A stretch of DNA of 37,071 nt from DASVVT01 sp036386415 (GCA_036386415.1 DASVVT010000091.1:1-37071); one strand, 5' to 3'; shown: positions 8,298 to 16,629, counted from the stretch's first letter. Program-made: numbers and translations. The notes: generated from the sequence alone by a model not told the origin.

Positions 8298-9254
8298 TCA
8301 CTTGTTGACGTAGTAGACCTGTAAATCCTTCTCGCCCGTGATGAGCCAGCGCCCTCCCGTGTTGGTGAGAGATATTCTCTGCTGGACTGAGCCGGACGAA
8401 TACTTGCTGCCCTCGAAGTTCCAGGTTTTATCGAACGTCGCGCTGGCGCTTGAGCCGTTGCGCTCGACCGTCACTTTGATATTGCTCAAGCGTATGTCAA
8501 TCGTGGAATAGACCGCATAGGCACGTTCGCGATCCGCCCGCACACGGCTCGCGCTCACGTTCGTGCTCGCGTAGTACGTATCGAGCGTGTCTGCGTAATA
8601 GCTCATATGCTTTTCAATGTCGTGCGCCATTGAAGCCGCCGCCCACCCGTTCAGAGTGGCCGTCACCTCGTCTCGTATCGCGGCTGTGTTGATGGACGGC
8701 GCTGTAGTCGTCGCAGAGGGCGAAGGGGTGGGCGTTCGCGGCGTCGCGCCCGGAGATACCGCAGCATCAGCCCGTCCGTTGCTCGAAGCCTGTGAGGCGC
8801 TGCTGTTCTGATTGTCTGTGGGCGGTGTCTTCCCTTTCGTCTCGCCGCTGCTGTCGTCTCTGAGCAGCATCCACGCGCCGACGCTGCCGAGCGCCAGCAG
8901 GAGGACGACGACCGTCACCGTGAGCCCGACGATGAGACCCGTGCTCTGTGGCTTCGACTGAGCAGGAGGGGGAGAAGAGAACCCCTCCGGCGCATCGCGC
9001 ATGGTCGCGCGTGGCGAATGCGACGCAACGGTCGGCGGAGGAGGCGCGGAGACCTGAAGCGTCTGCTCTGAACGAAGCACTTCGGTCGGCGGCGGTTCGG
9101 CTCGACCCGGCTGCTTTGCTGGAAGGTGCAGCGTCGCGTTCGGATCAAAAGACTCGGATGCAGACGGCTCGCTCAACAGGAGCGAGCCGTCTTGCAGGCA
9201 GAAGCTGAGCGAATCATCCGTGTAGGTGCGCTGGCATGTCGGACATCGTTTCAT
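8298..9254 (-). CDS. Zinc-ribbon membrane protein with outer NTF2-like domain
   Basis: A 318-residue paralogue of the two neighbouring MKRCPTC proteins. Its first 26 residues are identical to those of the YARHG protein. Short motifs NATL (39-42) and PTEVL (56-60) recur in the disordered part, followed by RATMRDAPEG, which has a counterpart in the discoidin-type paralogue. A membrane helix (LIVGLTVTVVVLLLALGSVG) leads to a Ser/Thr/Pro linker and a C-terminal domain of about 125 residues with the helix-then-beta pattern of NTF2/SnoaL-like (DUF4440-like) folds: EVTATLNGWAAASMAHD, then YYADTLDTYY and WLITGEKD. Start supported by GGAG 6 nt upstream of the ATG. Confidence 0.8.
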   Translation of the reverse strand: MKRCPTCQRTYTDDSLSFCLQDGSLLLSEPSASESFDPNATLHLPAKQPGRAEPPPTEVLRSEQTLQVSAPPPPTVASHSPRATMRDAPEGFSSPPPAQSKPQSTGLIVGLTVTVVVLLLALGSVGAWMLLRDDSSGETKGKTPPTDNQNSSASQASSNGRADAAVSPGATPRTPTPSPSATTTAPSINTAAIRDEVTATLNGWAAASMAHDIEKHMSYYADTLDTYYASTNVSASRVRADRERAYAVYSTIDIRLSNIKVTVERNGSSASATFDKTWNFEGSKYSSGSVQQRISLTNTGGRWLITGEKDLQVYYVNK

Positions 9255-9885
9255 GCTTTGCTCCGATGTAATACCTCAAGCGCGCGCTCAATGTCACGCC
9301 CCCTGATAGTTTAGCCGCACTTTCTGCTTTACCTGAAGAGCATTTGCCCCGTCAACGCAAGATGATTGCGCGGTGAGGCGGCCTGTACCTTTGATTCGGA
9401 AGCTCGCGCTACGGTCAGAGAGCGGCGCTACTGTTTATTCGGCGATGCGGCAGCGCGCGCAGTACATCCGGCCATTGCGGCTTACGCGCCACCTGTGGCC
9501 CAGACGCGAGCACACAAGCTTTCTGAGGAGTCTGTACCAGGGAGAGAGCAAGGACATCAGCCGTTTGTTCATTGATCCGTTTACCTTTTGCAGAGAAGTT
9601 GACGGCGTTCATTTTGTCACTATTGGCCTCCAAAACGGATCGTCAATCCGGCTGTGATGCTGAGTGGATAACCTCTGTGTCCGATGAATGCGCGCCTGCG
9701 CCTCGCCGCCGGGGCGCAGGCGCGACTCGAAATAATTTTGCGGCTCGTAATAGCGTTTGTTGGTCAGTTTGCCAGCCTAGAGATTAAAGTCAGCCCGTTG
9801 CCGTATGCGCTTGCTCACCGAACACGCTTGCTCATCATATCTCGAAATCTCAAGAGCTTTCTCTTTCGGCGTCCGTGAGCACGCT
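9255..9885. other. 630-bp gap without a convincing gene; strong hairpin at 9691-9724
   Basis: Short open frames exist on both strands but none has a ribosome site, a recognisable domain or a neighbour-like composition. The only clear structure is a perfect 12-bp hairpin, CGCGCCTGCGCC (9691-9702) with GGCGCAGGCGCG (9713-9724), with no T-run. The gap interrupts an otherwise tight run of co-oriented paralogues and may be decayed sequence. Confidence 0.5.
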
Positions 9886-10809
9886 TCACGGCTCCATCTC
9901 AAACGCCACTTGTGAGATGGCCGTGTCGGGGTCTGTGCCGAAATAGACCTCTTTGATGACGATGCGAACCCACGCGGTTCTGACCCCGTTAACTTCAAGA
10001 CGCTGTTCCTCCATGCGATCCGGGAAACGGAATTCGCGTGAGCTGCCATCGGAGAAGTGAAAGGTCGCAGCGGCAAGTCGGTTATTCTTGGCCCAGATTA
10101 GCGGGCTCTTAAAGTAGCCCGGAGCGATGAGTATGCGGCGGAGCTTGACCTCACGATCAAAATCGCAGCGTATCCATTCATTGATGCCAGGCCCGGTCGC
10201 GCCTTCGAGCCAGGCCGACCCCAGATTTTTATCCAGCACATTGGCCGCCTCGTAGCCGTTGCCCCGCACCGGAGACCTTGTCGAAGACGCCGTCACAGTG
10301 ATTTTCAACGGCGCGGGCGGTGGCTCTGCGTTAGTGTTGTTCGTTTCAGGCGAAGCGTTGGCAGACACGTTGCCGTTTACGGCTGTAACGTTACTATTAG
10401 TCGCCCTCATGTTACGCCGTTCGCGCCAGGCCGACCCGCGCCGCAGCATCGCGATGCCGATCCCGACGAGCGCCAGCAGCAGGACGCTGATGATGATGAC
10501 GCCTGCCACGAGAGCGCGATTCGATGACGCCGTCGTTGTGGCGGCCTCCGGCAAGTCGCGCGTGGCGGCGCGCAGGTGCGGCGTAGTGGACGGGGCTGGT
10601 CTGTCTGTGGTCTGCGATGTGCGCGCGTCAGGTGATTGCTTCTGTAGTGAATCTCCCGGAGGTGCGACTTCGCCGAGCGCTAACGTCGCCTGCGGGTCAT
10701 AGGGCGTGAGCGGTTCCTCGCTCACGCTCAAGAGCGACGCGCCATCCTGAAGGCAGAATCTGAGCGAATCGTCCGTATAGGTGCGCCGACATGTGGGACA
10801 GCGTTTCAT
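9886..10809 (-). CDS. Zinc-ribbon membrane protein with outer discoidin/NADase-type glycan-binding domain
   Basis: A 307-residue paralogue of the two preceding genes: CPTC...FCLQD module, DPQATL (38-43), RAATRDLPEA, a membrane helix (LVAGVIIISVLLLALVGIGI) and an Asn/Ala linker. The C-terminal part of about 140 residues looks like a discoidin-like beta-sandwich of the NADase-type glycan-binding kind: YEAANVLDKNLGSAWLEG, GINEWIRCDFDREVKLRRI, and RTAWVRIVIKEVYFG near the end. Such domains bind carbohydrate or cell-wall ligands, which would suit an envelope sensor (inference). The start codon lies 9 nt after the stop of the DUF4234 gene, so the two are in one operon. Confidence 0.8.
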   Translation of the reverse strand: MKRCPTCRRTYTDDSLRFCLQDGASLLSVSEEPLTPYDPQATLALGEVAPPGDSLQKQSPDARTSQTTDRPAPSTTPHLRAATRDLPEAATTTASSNRALVAGVIIISVLLLALVGIGIAMLRRGSAWRERRNMRATNSNVTAVNGNVSANASPETNNTNAEPPPAPLKITVTASSTRSPVRGNGYEAANVLDKNLGSAWLEGATGPGINEWIRCDFDREVKLRRILIAPGYFKSPLIWAKNNRLAAATFHFSDGSSREFRFPDRMEEQRLEVNGVRTAWVRIVIKEVYFGTDPDTAISQVAFEMEP

Positions 10810-10818
10810 CCTTTATGC

Positions 10819-11394
10819 TCATTTTCGTCCCGATGCATCCCACACATTATTCAACTCACTCTGAATCATATACAAGGAGACAGGCGTCAACCCGACGATG
10901 GCGAGGATGAGCGAGACCAGCGAGATGTCGTTGCGCGGCTGCCCAGCCCTTTCCTGTAATTGAAGGAGAAGCTGCGGGTACTTGTAAGCCAGGTAGACCA
11001 GCCAGATATAGCAGGTCACAAGGGTGAGCACTGTGTCGAGCGCAGGATTGATATCCTCGCGTCCGAGCGCATCCCTGATCTCCGAGCTGGTCTTATAAAC
11101 CCAGTAGAGGGCGTAAATCCCGCAGGTCACAAGACCCAGAATGAGCACCATCAGGGGATCGCGTTTTTCGCCGGGAGTTATGATTCCGCCGGTCTGCGGC
11201 TCCATGTAAGCGGGCTCTTCGTAAAGGGGCGTCGTCCAAGGGCTGCGGCTGCCCGCAGTTTGCGAACCGGCGCTCGCACGCTCTTCCGTCGTGAAAGGTG
11301 CGGGACCGCTCTTCCCACCGAACGACGCGCCGCAGCTCATACATATCCGCGCCGCATCGTCATTCGCCTGACCGCATTTTGTGCAATAGATCAT
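10819..11394 (-). CDS. Zinc-ribbon plus DUF4234 membrane protein
   Basis: A 191-residue protein. A four-Cys zinc ribbon starts the protein (CTKCG...CMSCG), followed by a flexible linker and a DUF4234-type membrane domain: RDPLMVLILGLVTCGIYALY then WVYKTSSEIRDALG, a second helix pair around LTLVTCYIWLVYLAYKYP, and a last helix LVSLILAIVGLTPVSLYM. DUF4234 proteins are small multipass proteins of unknown function. It leads the four-gene zinc-ribbon membrane protein array and is followed 9 nt later by the discoidin-type paralogue. No good ribosome site is visible before the ATG. Confidence 0.8.
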   Translation of the reverse strand: MIYCTKCGQANDDAARICMSCGASFGGKSGPAPFTTEERASAGSQTAGSRSPWTTPLYEEPAYMEPQTGGIITPGEKRDPLMVLILGLVTCGIYALYWVYKTSSEIRDALGREDINPALDTVLTLVTCYIWLVYLAYKYPQLLLQLQERAGQPRNDISLVSLILAIVGLTPVSLYMIQSELNNVWDASGRK

Positions 11395-11416
11395 TTGAAG
11401 AACAGGATACAGGAAA

Positions 11417-11564
11417 CAGTAGCCAGTAGACAGTAGTCAGTAGTCAGTAGAAAAGAAAAACGGTTGATGCGGTTTCGTATTGAGCCTTTTAATTTTAGTA
11501 GATAGCGATGCGTGACGCTCCGGCTTTTCTTTCTACTGGGTACTGTCTACTGTCTACTGTCTAC
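11417..11564 (+). repeat. CAGTAG-heptamer palindromic element, copy B
   Basis: Left arm of five CAGTAG-type heptamers (11417-11450), right arm of complementary heptamers (11533-11564), total 148 bp. The core starts AAAAGAAAAACGGTTGATGC and ends in CTTTTCTTTCTACTG, like copies C and D. It lies between the DUF4234 gene and the M15-type peptidase gene, 6 nt after the stop codon of the latter. Confidence 0.9.
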
Positions 11565-11570
11565 TTGAAT

Positions 11571-12659
11571 TTACTCCCCCGTCACATTTGGAATCCAGAA
11601 CAGTTGAGCCCCGGACTTGACGACGCGCAGACCGCGCGAGGGCAGGTCGCTCTCTGCGAAGCCGAGGTAAGTGAAATGCGGCAGATCGCTCTTGACGGTC
11701 TGGAACCAGCCGTGGCGGGCGAGTATGCGCCGCACGCGCTCGTCTGCGAACTGCGAGACATCCAGCGCCAGCATGCTGATGTGCTGCGATGTGCCGGGGG
11801 CAGCGATGGAGTAGAGGATCGATTTCGAAAAGTCCTTGCTGAAATAGATGCCGCTCTTCTCCAGCTCAAGCACCTCGCGCACCTGCTCGCGCAGCGGGAG
11901 GTTGCGCAAGTGCGCGACCTGCTTGCGCGAGAGGCGTCCGCGCTTATTCCAGTAAGAGAGCGCGGGCAGAAAGCGCGTATCCCATAGACGCAGCGTGTCC
12001 TCGAAGCTGCGACGCGCTGCTTCCGTGCCGCCGCGCGGTGTAATGTCCAGCCGCTGCTGGCGAGCCTCTTCGCGCGCCGCAAGCAGCGCCTCCATCGCCG
12101 CCGGTTGTAGTTCGATTCTCGCCCCACTGATGATGGCTGCCTTGCTTCCGGCTTCGTTCTGAAACCTCTCGACCTCCGCCTCGCTCTTGAACATGCAGAC
12201 GGGCGGGGGCACAACCATGTCCGCGATGACGAACATTGCGCCGTAGTCTTCGAGCACGCGTCGCTCGACAGGGTCCCACTTCGAGCAGGTCGTTTCCAGC
12301 TTCATCCCGCGCTTTTCGAGAGCCTCTGCGAGCGCGGCGTAGAAGGGGACGGGAGCAGTGCTGCTATTTTTGTCTCTGTTTGTTTCGGGCATCTCGGTCT
12401 TGACGGTGTTGGCGCTCAAGTTCGTGTTAGCGGTCACGGGCTTACCGTTGTTGTCCGGGTCTTCTGCGACGCGGCGCGGTCGCGTCTCTTGATTCTGGTC
12501 TGCGGATTCTTGACTCGATTGCGCGCCGCCCGTCGCGAGCCACGCGCTTCCTGCCAGCAGCGCCGCGACGGCGCAGACGACGAGCGCCAGGGTCGAACGC
12601 GCGGGGGCGGCGCTATTTGAATCAGATGATCTGGTGTGGGAAGGCTCTGGGGGAAACAT
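11571..12659 (-). CDS. Membrane-anchored M15-type D,D-carboxypeptidase-like protein
   Basis: About 362 residues. A single N-terminal membrane helix (TLALVVCAVAALLAGSAWLA) is followed by a disordered stretch and a domain whose end resembles VanY/D-alanyl-D-alanine carboxypeptidases: SQHISMLALDVSQF (an SxHxxxxAxD zinc-ligand motif, near residues 292-302) and LPHFTYLG (near 328-335, equivalent to the WHFRYVG motif with the third His). The three zinc ligands are therefore present; Pro replaces the usual Trp before the last His. A role in peptidoglycan stem-peptide trimming in the periplasm is inferred from the family. ATG 12659 is used; the preceding in-frame TTG (12662) is possible, and GAGAG lies about 8 nt upstream. 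Copy B of the heptamer element begins just after the stop. Confidence 0.65.
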   Translation of the reverse strand: MFPPEPSHTRSSDSNSAAPARSTLALVVCAVAALLAGSAWLATGGAQSSQESADQNQETRPRRVAEDPDNNGKPVTANTNLSANTVKTEMPETNRDKNSSTAPVPFYAALAEALEKRGMKLETTCSKWDPVERRVLEDYGAMFVIADMVVPPPVCMFKSEAEVERFQNEAGSKAAIISGARIELQPAAMEALLAAREEARQQRLDITPRGGTEAARRSFEDTLRLWDTRFLPALSYWNKRGRLSRKQVAHLRNLPLREQVREVLELEKSGIYFSKDFSKSILYSIAAPGTSQHISMLALDVSQFADERVRRILARHGWFQTVKSDLPHFTYLGFAESDLPSRGLRVVKSGAQLFWIPNVTGE

Positions 12660-12773
12660 CAAATATGCTCTCTATACCACTCTGGCGAATCATAAAGGGC
12701 TGAACGAGATAAAAGCAAATGATGAGCGTTACGGGATGAAAAGAAAGTAGTGACCCTTGGTTTCAACTCAACT

Positions 12774-12869
12774 CTCTGTGCCATCTCCGTGCTCTCTGTG
12801 TCTCTGTGGTGAATCTACTTTAAGCTACACTCACCACCGAGACACAGAGAACACGGAGGATGCACAGAG
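12774..12869. repeat. Inverted repeat with CTCTGTG-type units
   Basis: Two 39-bp arms (12774-12812 and 12831-12869) are inverted complements with about four mismatches. They are built of CTCTGTG-like units with a TCCGTG insert and an 18-nt loop. The element lies in the 400-bp divergent gap between the M15-type gene and the lipoprotein gene. Translations of this kind of repeat (RDTENTEDAQR) are common as spurious ORFs in databases, which supports a dispersed repeat and not a gene. Confidence 0.8.
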
Positions 12870-13069
12870 ACTTGTGACAAGAGGACACTACCGAAAAGAA
12901 GAGACCCTGAGCGGCACCTTCTTTCTTTCCATTACGCATTCATCATTTGCTTTCGCTGGTGTATACTGCGCCGCTTCCAGTCCAGGTCAATCGTCGTCGG
13001 TTGCGAGGCCAAAAAGAGAGCGCGCATTGTCCGGCGTTTATAAAAGCAGTAAGTTTTTGAGGAGAAGAG

Positions 13070-13498
13070 ATGAACAGACTAAAGATCAATGCGTTTATCA
13101 TGGCAGTTTTAGCTATCGCGCTTGTGACCGCCGCGTGCAACAAGGGGGGCGCGTCATCGCCGACAGTAGCCTTCACAGCTTTCTATGAGGCTTCGAGGAA
13201 GAAAGATGTAGACGCGGCCAAGAGGATGTTCTCGAAGAGAACGCTGGAGCTTTTTGAAGTACAGGCTAAGGCGCAAAGCAAGACGGTCGAGGATATGCTC
13301 AAGGCGGGTCTGGAGCGAAAGCCCATGCCCGAGAAGATGCCCGAAACGCGTAATGAGAAGATTAACGGCGATGAGGCGACGCTTGAGATCAAGGACGAGG
13401 AGAGCGGCAGGTGGGACACCCTGACCTTCGTCAAAGAGGACGGCCAATGGAGGATCGCGCTCGATAAGATGGGCACGCAGACGCCCAACTCCAAATAG
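13070..13498 (+). CDS. Small lipoprotein with NTF2-like (DUF4878-like) fold
   Basis: A 142-residue protein with a lipoprotein signal: hydrophobic IMAVLAIALVTAAC, lipobox VTAAC with Cys23 as the probable lipidation site. The mature part starts with a helix (TVAFTAFYEASRKKDVDAAK), then a charged middle, and ends with WDTLTFVKEDGQWRIALDK, the pattern of DUF4878/NTF2-like lipoproteins. Those usually sit in the periplasm and have no enzymatic residues; function unknown. GAGGAG 5 nt before the ATG gives a firm start. A hairpin followed by T5 (13503-13552) comes right after the stop. Confidence 0.8.
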   Translation: MNRLKINAFIMAVLAIALVTAACNKGGASSPTVAFTAFYEASRKKDVDAAKRMFSKRTLELFEVQAKAQSKTVEDMLKAGLERKPMPEKMPETRNEKINGDEATLEIKDEESGRWDTLTFVKEDGQWRIALDKMGTQTPNSK

Positions 13499-13502
13499 GC
13501 GT

Positions 13503-13552
13503 CGGGTATCAGTAGAAGAGAAGCAACTGCCCGTCACCTGACACCCGTTTTT
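13503..13552 (+). terminator. Hairpin plus T-run after the lipoprotein gene
   Basis: CGGGTATCAG (13503-13512) pairs with CTGACACCCG (13538-13547) with one A-C mismatch, followed by TTTTT. The loop contains CAGTAGAAGAGAAGC, very like the inner edge of the CAGTAG-heptamer elements, so this terminator may derive from a truncated element. The next gene starts one base after the T-run. Confidence 0.6.
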
Positions 13553-13897
13553 ATGGATCAGCTTGAACGATTCAAGGAGATCATCGCCACTTATGGCAGG
13601 CATGGCTGGCATCTACGGCGCGTGTTGATGCTTCCGCAGACGCGCGCCGAAGTTACAGCATCACGCGAGGATCAGCTTTTCGGGGGCGTTCGGGTAGAGG
13701 AGGCGAGCGTGGATGCGCTCTGGTTTGCGCGCCCCTCACACGCAGGGCGCGAAGCCTGGGAACTGCGCCATGTGGCCGACACGCCCTACGCGCTGTTTGA
13801 AACATTTGAAGCCGAAGAAGCGGAAGAAGATCGAGAAGAGGTGCGTCGCGAGATGCTCGCGCGCCTCTACGAACGATTAGTCGTGAATCGTGAATAG
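13553..13897 (+). CDS. Conserved-looking hypothetical protein
   Basis: A 114-residue soluble protein that I do not recognise. It begins with an amphipathic helix (LERFKEIIATYGRHGWHLRR), has a beta-like middle (ASVDALWFARP, AWELRHV) and ends with a very acidic then charged helix (EAEEAEEDREEVRREM). No signal peptide or membrane segment. The start lacks a ribosome site and directly abuts the T-run of the preceding terminator, so translation could begin from a leaderless message or a later codon. Coding character is supported by composition and by absence of a competing frame. Confidence 0.55.
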   Translation: MDQLERFKEIIATYGRHGWHLRRVLMLPQTRAEVTASREDQLFGGVRVEEASVDALWFARPSHAGREAWELRHVADTPYALFETFEAEEAEEDREEVRREMLARLYERLVVNRE

Positions 13898-13936
13898 CAA
13901 GAGAAAACCCGTTCGTCGATTGACGATTCACGGATT

Positions 13937-14989
13937 TTAATCGTCATGGCCGATCTTGACGGGAATCTCAAGGCGCTCTGTGCCTCGTATGACGACGACC
14001 TTGACGGTGCTGCGGGGCATGGCGCGGACGATGCGCGACTCAAGCTCGCGGCGGGTGCGCATCGGGAGGCCGTCGAACTCGATCACGATGTCGCCATCAC
14101 GCAGGCCCGCGATGTCGGCTGGCTTATTCTCGCTAATGTCATTGAGCCGCACGCCGTTATGGTTGGTGCCGGGTGCCGGGACGACATCAATGTCATAGCC
14201 TTCGGCAATATAGCCTTCGCCTTCAGGCCGATCATCTGCTAAATCCTCGAGCCTCTCCTGCTCATCTTCGGAGATGGTCGTCATCTGCGTCTGTTTGGTT
14301 TCGCCGTCGCGAATGAAAGTGACATCGACGGTCTTGCCGACGGGCGTCGCTTCGAGCAGCTTTGACAGGTCTTTCGTGTTCCTGACCGGCTGGCCGTCGA
14401 AGGTGGTGATGATGTCGCCGCCGAGAAGTCCGGCCTTATCCGCAGGGCCGCCCGGCGGTGTGACGTAATCGAAGGTGACGCCGCCCGTGCCGTTCTTGAA
14501 GTTATCTAGACCGAGATAGGAGAGCGGCGCGCTGGTGTGGGTACTGGAACCGGAACGGCGCAGGCCGAAAGGCGAGAGCAGGCTGCCTCCGGTGACCGAT
14601 CCGATGACCAGAGCCAACACCAGCCAGACGATCCAGTGAACTCGCCTGCGCCCGTGCTTCTTCTCCCACTGATTGAGATGAGCTGAAGCCTGCTGTAGAG
14701 CCTGATCTGTAGCCCTGTGCGCTGTCTGTGCGACCGTATTCCAATCGACGCCCGAAGATTTAACCGGCGGCTGCTCCGGGATGGCCGTCTCGCGACGCCC
14801 CCCCGTCGGCTGATTAGGCAGACGCACAGTCTCGACGTACTCTGCTAATCCTTCTCCGAGCCGGAAGCCGCACGCGCGACAAAAGCGCATCTGGCGCGGC
14901 ATGGCTGCGCGGCAATTGGCACAGGTGATCGTCTCTTCAGCACCTGCCGAATCTGAGAGCGGCTGAACGCGTTTTGGTTCTGGTTGCAT
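13937..14989 (-). CDS. Zinc-ribbon membrane protein with two PDZ domains
   Basis: A 350-residue protein. The N-terminus has a four-Cys ribbon (CANC...CRACG), then the short stretch AEYVETVRLP, a linker, one membrane helix (IVWLVLALVIGSVTGGSLL) and two PDZ domains facing outward: the first around GGPADKAGLLGGDIITTFDG, the second around KPADIAGLRDGDIVIEFDG. There is no protease domain with them, so it is not DegP/HtrA or RseP; it probably binds C-termini of envelope proteins or serves as a scaffold. It shares the ribbon-linker-helix-outer domain architecture with the 7.3-11.4 kb array but not its N-terminal sequence. It stands opposite the preceding plus-strand gene, with 39 bp between the stops. 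Confidence 0.85.
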   Translation of the reverse strand: MQPEPKRVQPLSDSAGAEETITCANCRAAMPRQMRFCRACGFRLGEGLAEYVETVRLPNQPTGGRRETAIPEQPPVKSSGVDWNTVAQTAHRATDQALQQASAHLNQWEKKHGRRRVHWIVWLVLALVIGSVTGGSLLSPFGLRRSGSSTHTSAPLSYLGLDNFKNGTGGVTFDYVTPPGGPADKAGLLGGDIITTFDGQPVRNTKDLSKLLEATPVGKTVDVTFIRDGETKQTQMTTISEDEQERLEDLADDRPEGEGYIAEGYDIDVVPAPGTNHNGVRLNDISENKPADIAGLRDGDIVIEFDGLPMRTRRELESRIVRAMPRSTVKVVVIRGTERLEIPVKIGHDD

Positions 14990-15436
14990 TGTCTGCTTCG
15001 TCTTTAAAGAAAGCGCCTGCGGGGGCTACTCTTCATCTAATCCGTGACATTATACGTCAACTGGAGCGCCGTGGTTGCATTTAGTTCGCCGGATTGCGGG
15101 GTTTCGACCGGAGACCATACGCTGTATAGTGGATGCGATCAATGGTTCAGCGCCCGAAGAGGAGGGCGAGCGGCGGGATGCGGCAGCGACCGGCATGGCT
15201 CGTGCATGTAAACCTGCACGCAAGGCTCAACACGCGTTTTCTGACATCCGATGCGCTCTCGCCCAGCGTACTCTGCTCTGACGACGGAAAGCGCATCTAA
15301 TAGCAACGACGCCCCCATGAGCAACATCTACTGATGGTGACAAGATGATGCGCGTTGAAGTGTACGGTTGCTCGACGCGCCCCGCTGCTCGCCCCGTAGA
15401 GCGAGCAGCGCAACCTGGAAAGCAAGGACACGAACA
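14990..15436. other. Divergent gap without a convincing gene
   Basis: About 450 bp between the PDZ gene (minus) and the small 15437 gene (plus). Short open frames exist on both strands but have no ribosome site or recognisable sequence. Promoters for both neighbours must lie here; I could not identify consensus -35/-10 pairs with confidence. Confidence 0.4.
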
Positions 15437-15673
15437 GTGGAAATCACCAAAGCGCTCGCGGCTCTCAAGCCTTTGTACGGCAAAGGTAATATAGAGATCG
15501 TAACGGCAGACGGTAATCGCGTGCGCGGGGTCGTCCGCAGCATGAAGACCACGCAGGCTCTGACCAAGCCGAGCGTCAAGATCGAGCGCGCCGACGGCGA
15601 GATCATCAAAATCGTCTTCTCAGACATCGTCAAGGTTATAGATCACAATAATGCAGTAGACGGTAGTCAGTAG
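15437..15673 (+). CDS. Small hypothetical protein, possibly a beta-barrel
   Basis: About 78 residues starting from a GTG with AAGGA 8 nt upstream; an ATG further 5' (15368) lacks a ribosome site and adds low-complexity residues. After an N-terminal helix (EITKALAALKPLYGKG) the sequence alternates strands and turns: NIEIVTADGNRVRGVVRSM, SVKIERADGEIIKIVF and DIVKVID. This resembles a small SH3/Sm-like barrel, but that is only a guess. The last residues (AVDGSQ and the stop) are encoded by the CAGTAG heptamers of element copy C, so the original C-terminus may have been replaced. Confidence 0.6.
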   Translation: MEITKALAALKPLYGKGNIEIVTADGNRVRGVVRSMKTTQALTKPSVKIERADGEIIKIVFSDIVKVIDHNNAVDGSQ

Positions 15674-15802
15674 ACAGGAGCCAGTAGAAAAGAAAAGCAG
15701 TTGACGCGGTTGATGTTGTTCATCGTAAATCATAATAGAGGGCAAAGCGGCGCGCTGCGGCTTTCTTTCGACTGACTACTGTCTACTGACTACTGTCTAC
15801 TG
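15654..15802 (+). repeat. CAGTAG-heptamer palindromic element, copy C
   Basis: A 149-bp element. The left arm of degenerate CAGTAG heptamers (from 15654) overlaps the 3' end of the preceding small gene and provides its TAG stop. The core begins AAAAGAAAAGCAGTTGACGC and contains CATAATAGAGG and CTTTCTTTC. The right arm runs to 15802. Same orientation as copies B and D. Confidence 0.9.
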
Positions 15803-15885
15803 CCTTCTTGGCTCTCCCGGCATCTAGGCGTTATAGTATCGTCGCGAAGCTTGCATGTAGCGTGCGGGCCTGAGGAGAAAAAGTA

Positions 15886-16512
15886 TTGAGGATGATGATC
15901 GAGGATTTCGGGGCGCGCGTGGCGAGCGTTTGGGAGGGGATGCGCTCGACGACGCGGAGTCTCATCGTCGGCGCTTTGCAGACGCCCAATGCCGGAACCG
16001 CATCGACAGCGCGGAGCGGCAGTTCCTACGATGCACGCGCCGATTGGGAGCTGAGCCGTTTGCTGGCCGCGCTCGACGAGCGTGCGACGGAGGCGGGCGC
16101 GGCGCTCAACGCCGAACAGGTGCGAGAGCTGCGCCGCATGGCCGAGACCTGCGCCGTCGTCTTACAGAATCAGACGCAGTCAGCCGAGGTCTTCGCGCAA
16201 CTGGTCGAACGCGCGTTCGGCCTTCACGACTACTCACGTATAGACGCCCTTGCAGACGCGCTCGCGGCACGTTTCGCGCCGAGCGAAGTCTGCGAGCTGG
16301 CACGCTTCCCTCACGTAGTTGTGCGGGCGCTGGCTCAGGAGGCTTTGGCTCAATCTCCGACGACGCTGCTCATAGGGCTGCTGGCCGACCCCGTTGATGC
16401 TGATGTCGCGCGCGATGCGCTCGAACGCCAGGCCGAAGAGTACGGCTCGGAGGAAGCGCGCCAGATTGTGCGCTTGCTTGACCAGGCAGACCTCCTCGAA
16501 GATGATGCCTGA
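15886..16512 (+). CDS. Helical hypothetical protein
   Basis: A 208-residue, strongly alpha-helical and acidic protein with no signal peptide or membrane segment, which I do not recognise. Ala/Leu/Glu-rich segments such as LSRLLAALDERATEAGAAL, LADALAARFAPSEVCELARF and VVVRALAQEALAQS suggest HEAT/ARM-like helical pairs. TTG at 15886 is used as start because GAGGAG lies 8 nt upstream; the ATG at 15892 or 15895 is an alternative. The gene is flanked by two repeat elements (copy C upstream, CGCAAAG hairpin downstream), so it is probably transcribed alone. Confidence 0.65.
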   Translation: MRMMIEDFGARVASVWEGMRSTTRSLIVGALQTPNAGTASTARSGSSYDARADWELSRLLAALDERATEAGAALNAEQVRELRRMAETCAVVLQNQTQSAEVFAQLVERAFGLHDYSRIDALADALAARFAPSEVCELARFPHVVVRALAQEALAQSPTTLLIGLLADPVDADVARDALERQAEEYGSEEARQIVRLLDQADLLEDDA

Positions 16513-16629
16513 CGACGAATAGGATCACACGCTCCTGATGAACAGATCACTTCAATTTCCCCGTTAGCTTTCTCAAGGACTTTGACTTTTATAAGGGCTT
16601 CGGCATGGAGTGAGTCTACAACGGGGCGA

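Noticed and set aside
9366..9878. Short overlapping open frames in the 9.3-9.9 kb gap
   Set aside because: No ribosome site, no recognisable sequence, and frames on both strands overlap; treated as non-coding or decayed.
12757..13188. 143-residue plus-strand frame containing RDTENTEDAQR
   Set aside because: It translates the CTCTGTG inverted repeat and overlaps the lipoprotein gene in another frame.
15075..15281. 68-residue plus-strand frame upstream of the 15437 gene
   Set aside because: No ribosome site and Arg/Ala-rich composition expected of random GC-rich frames.
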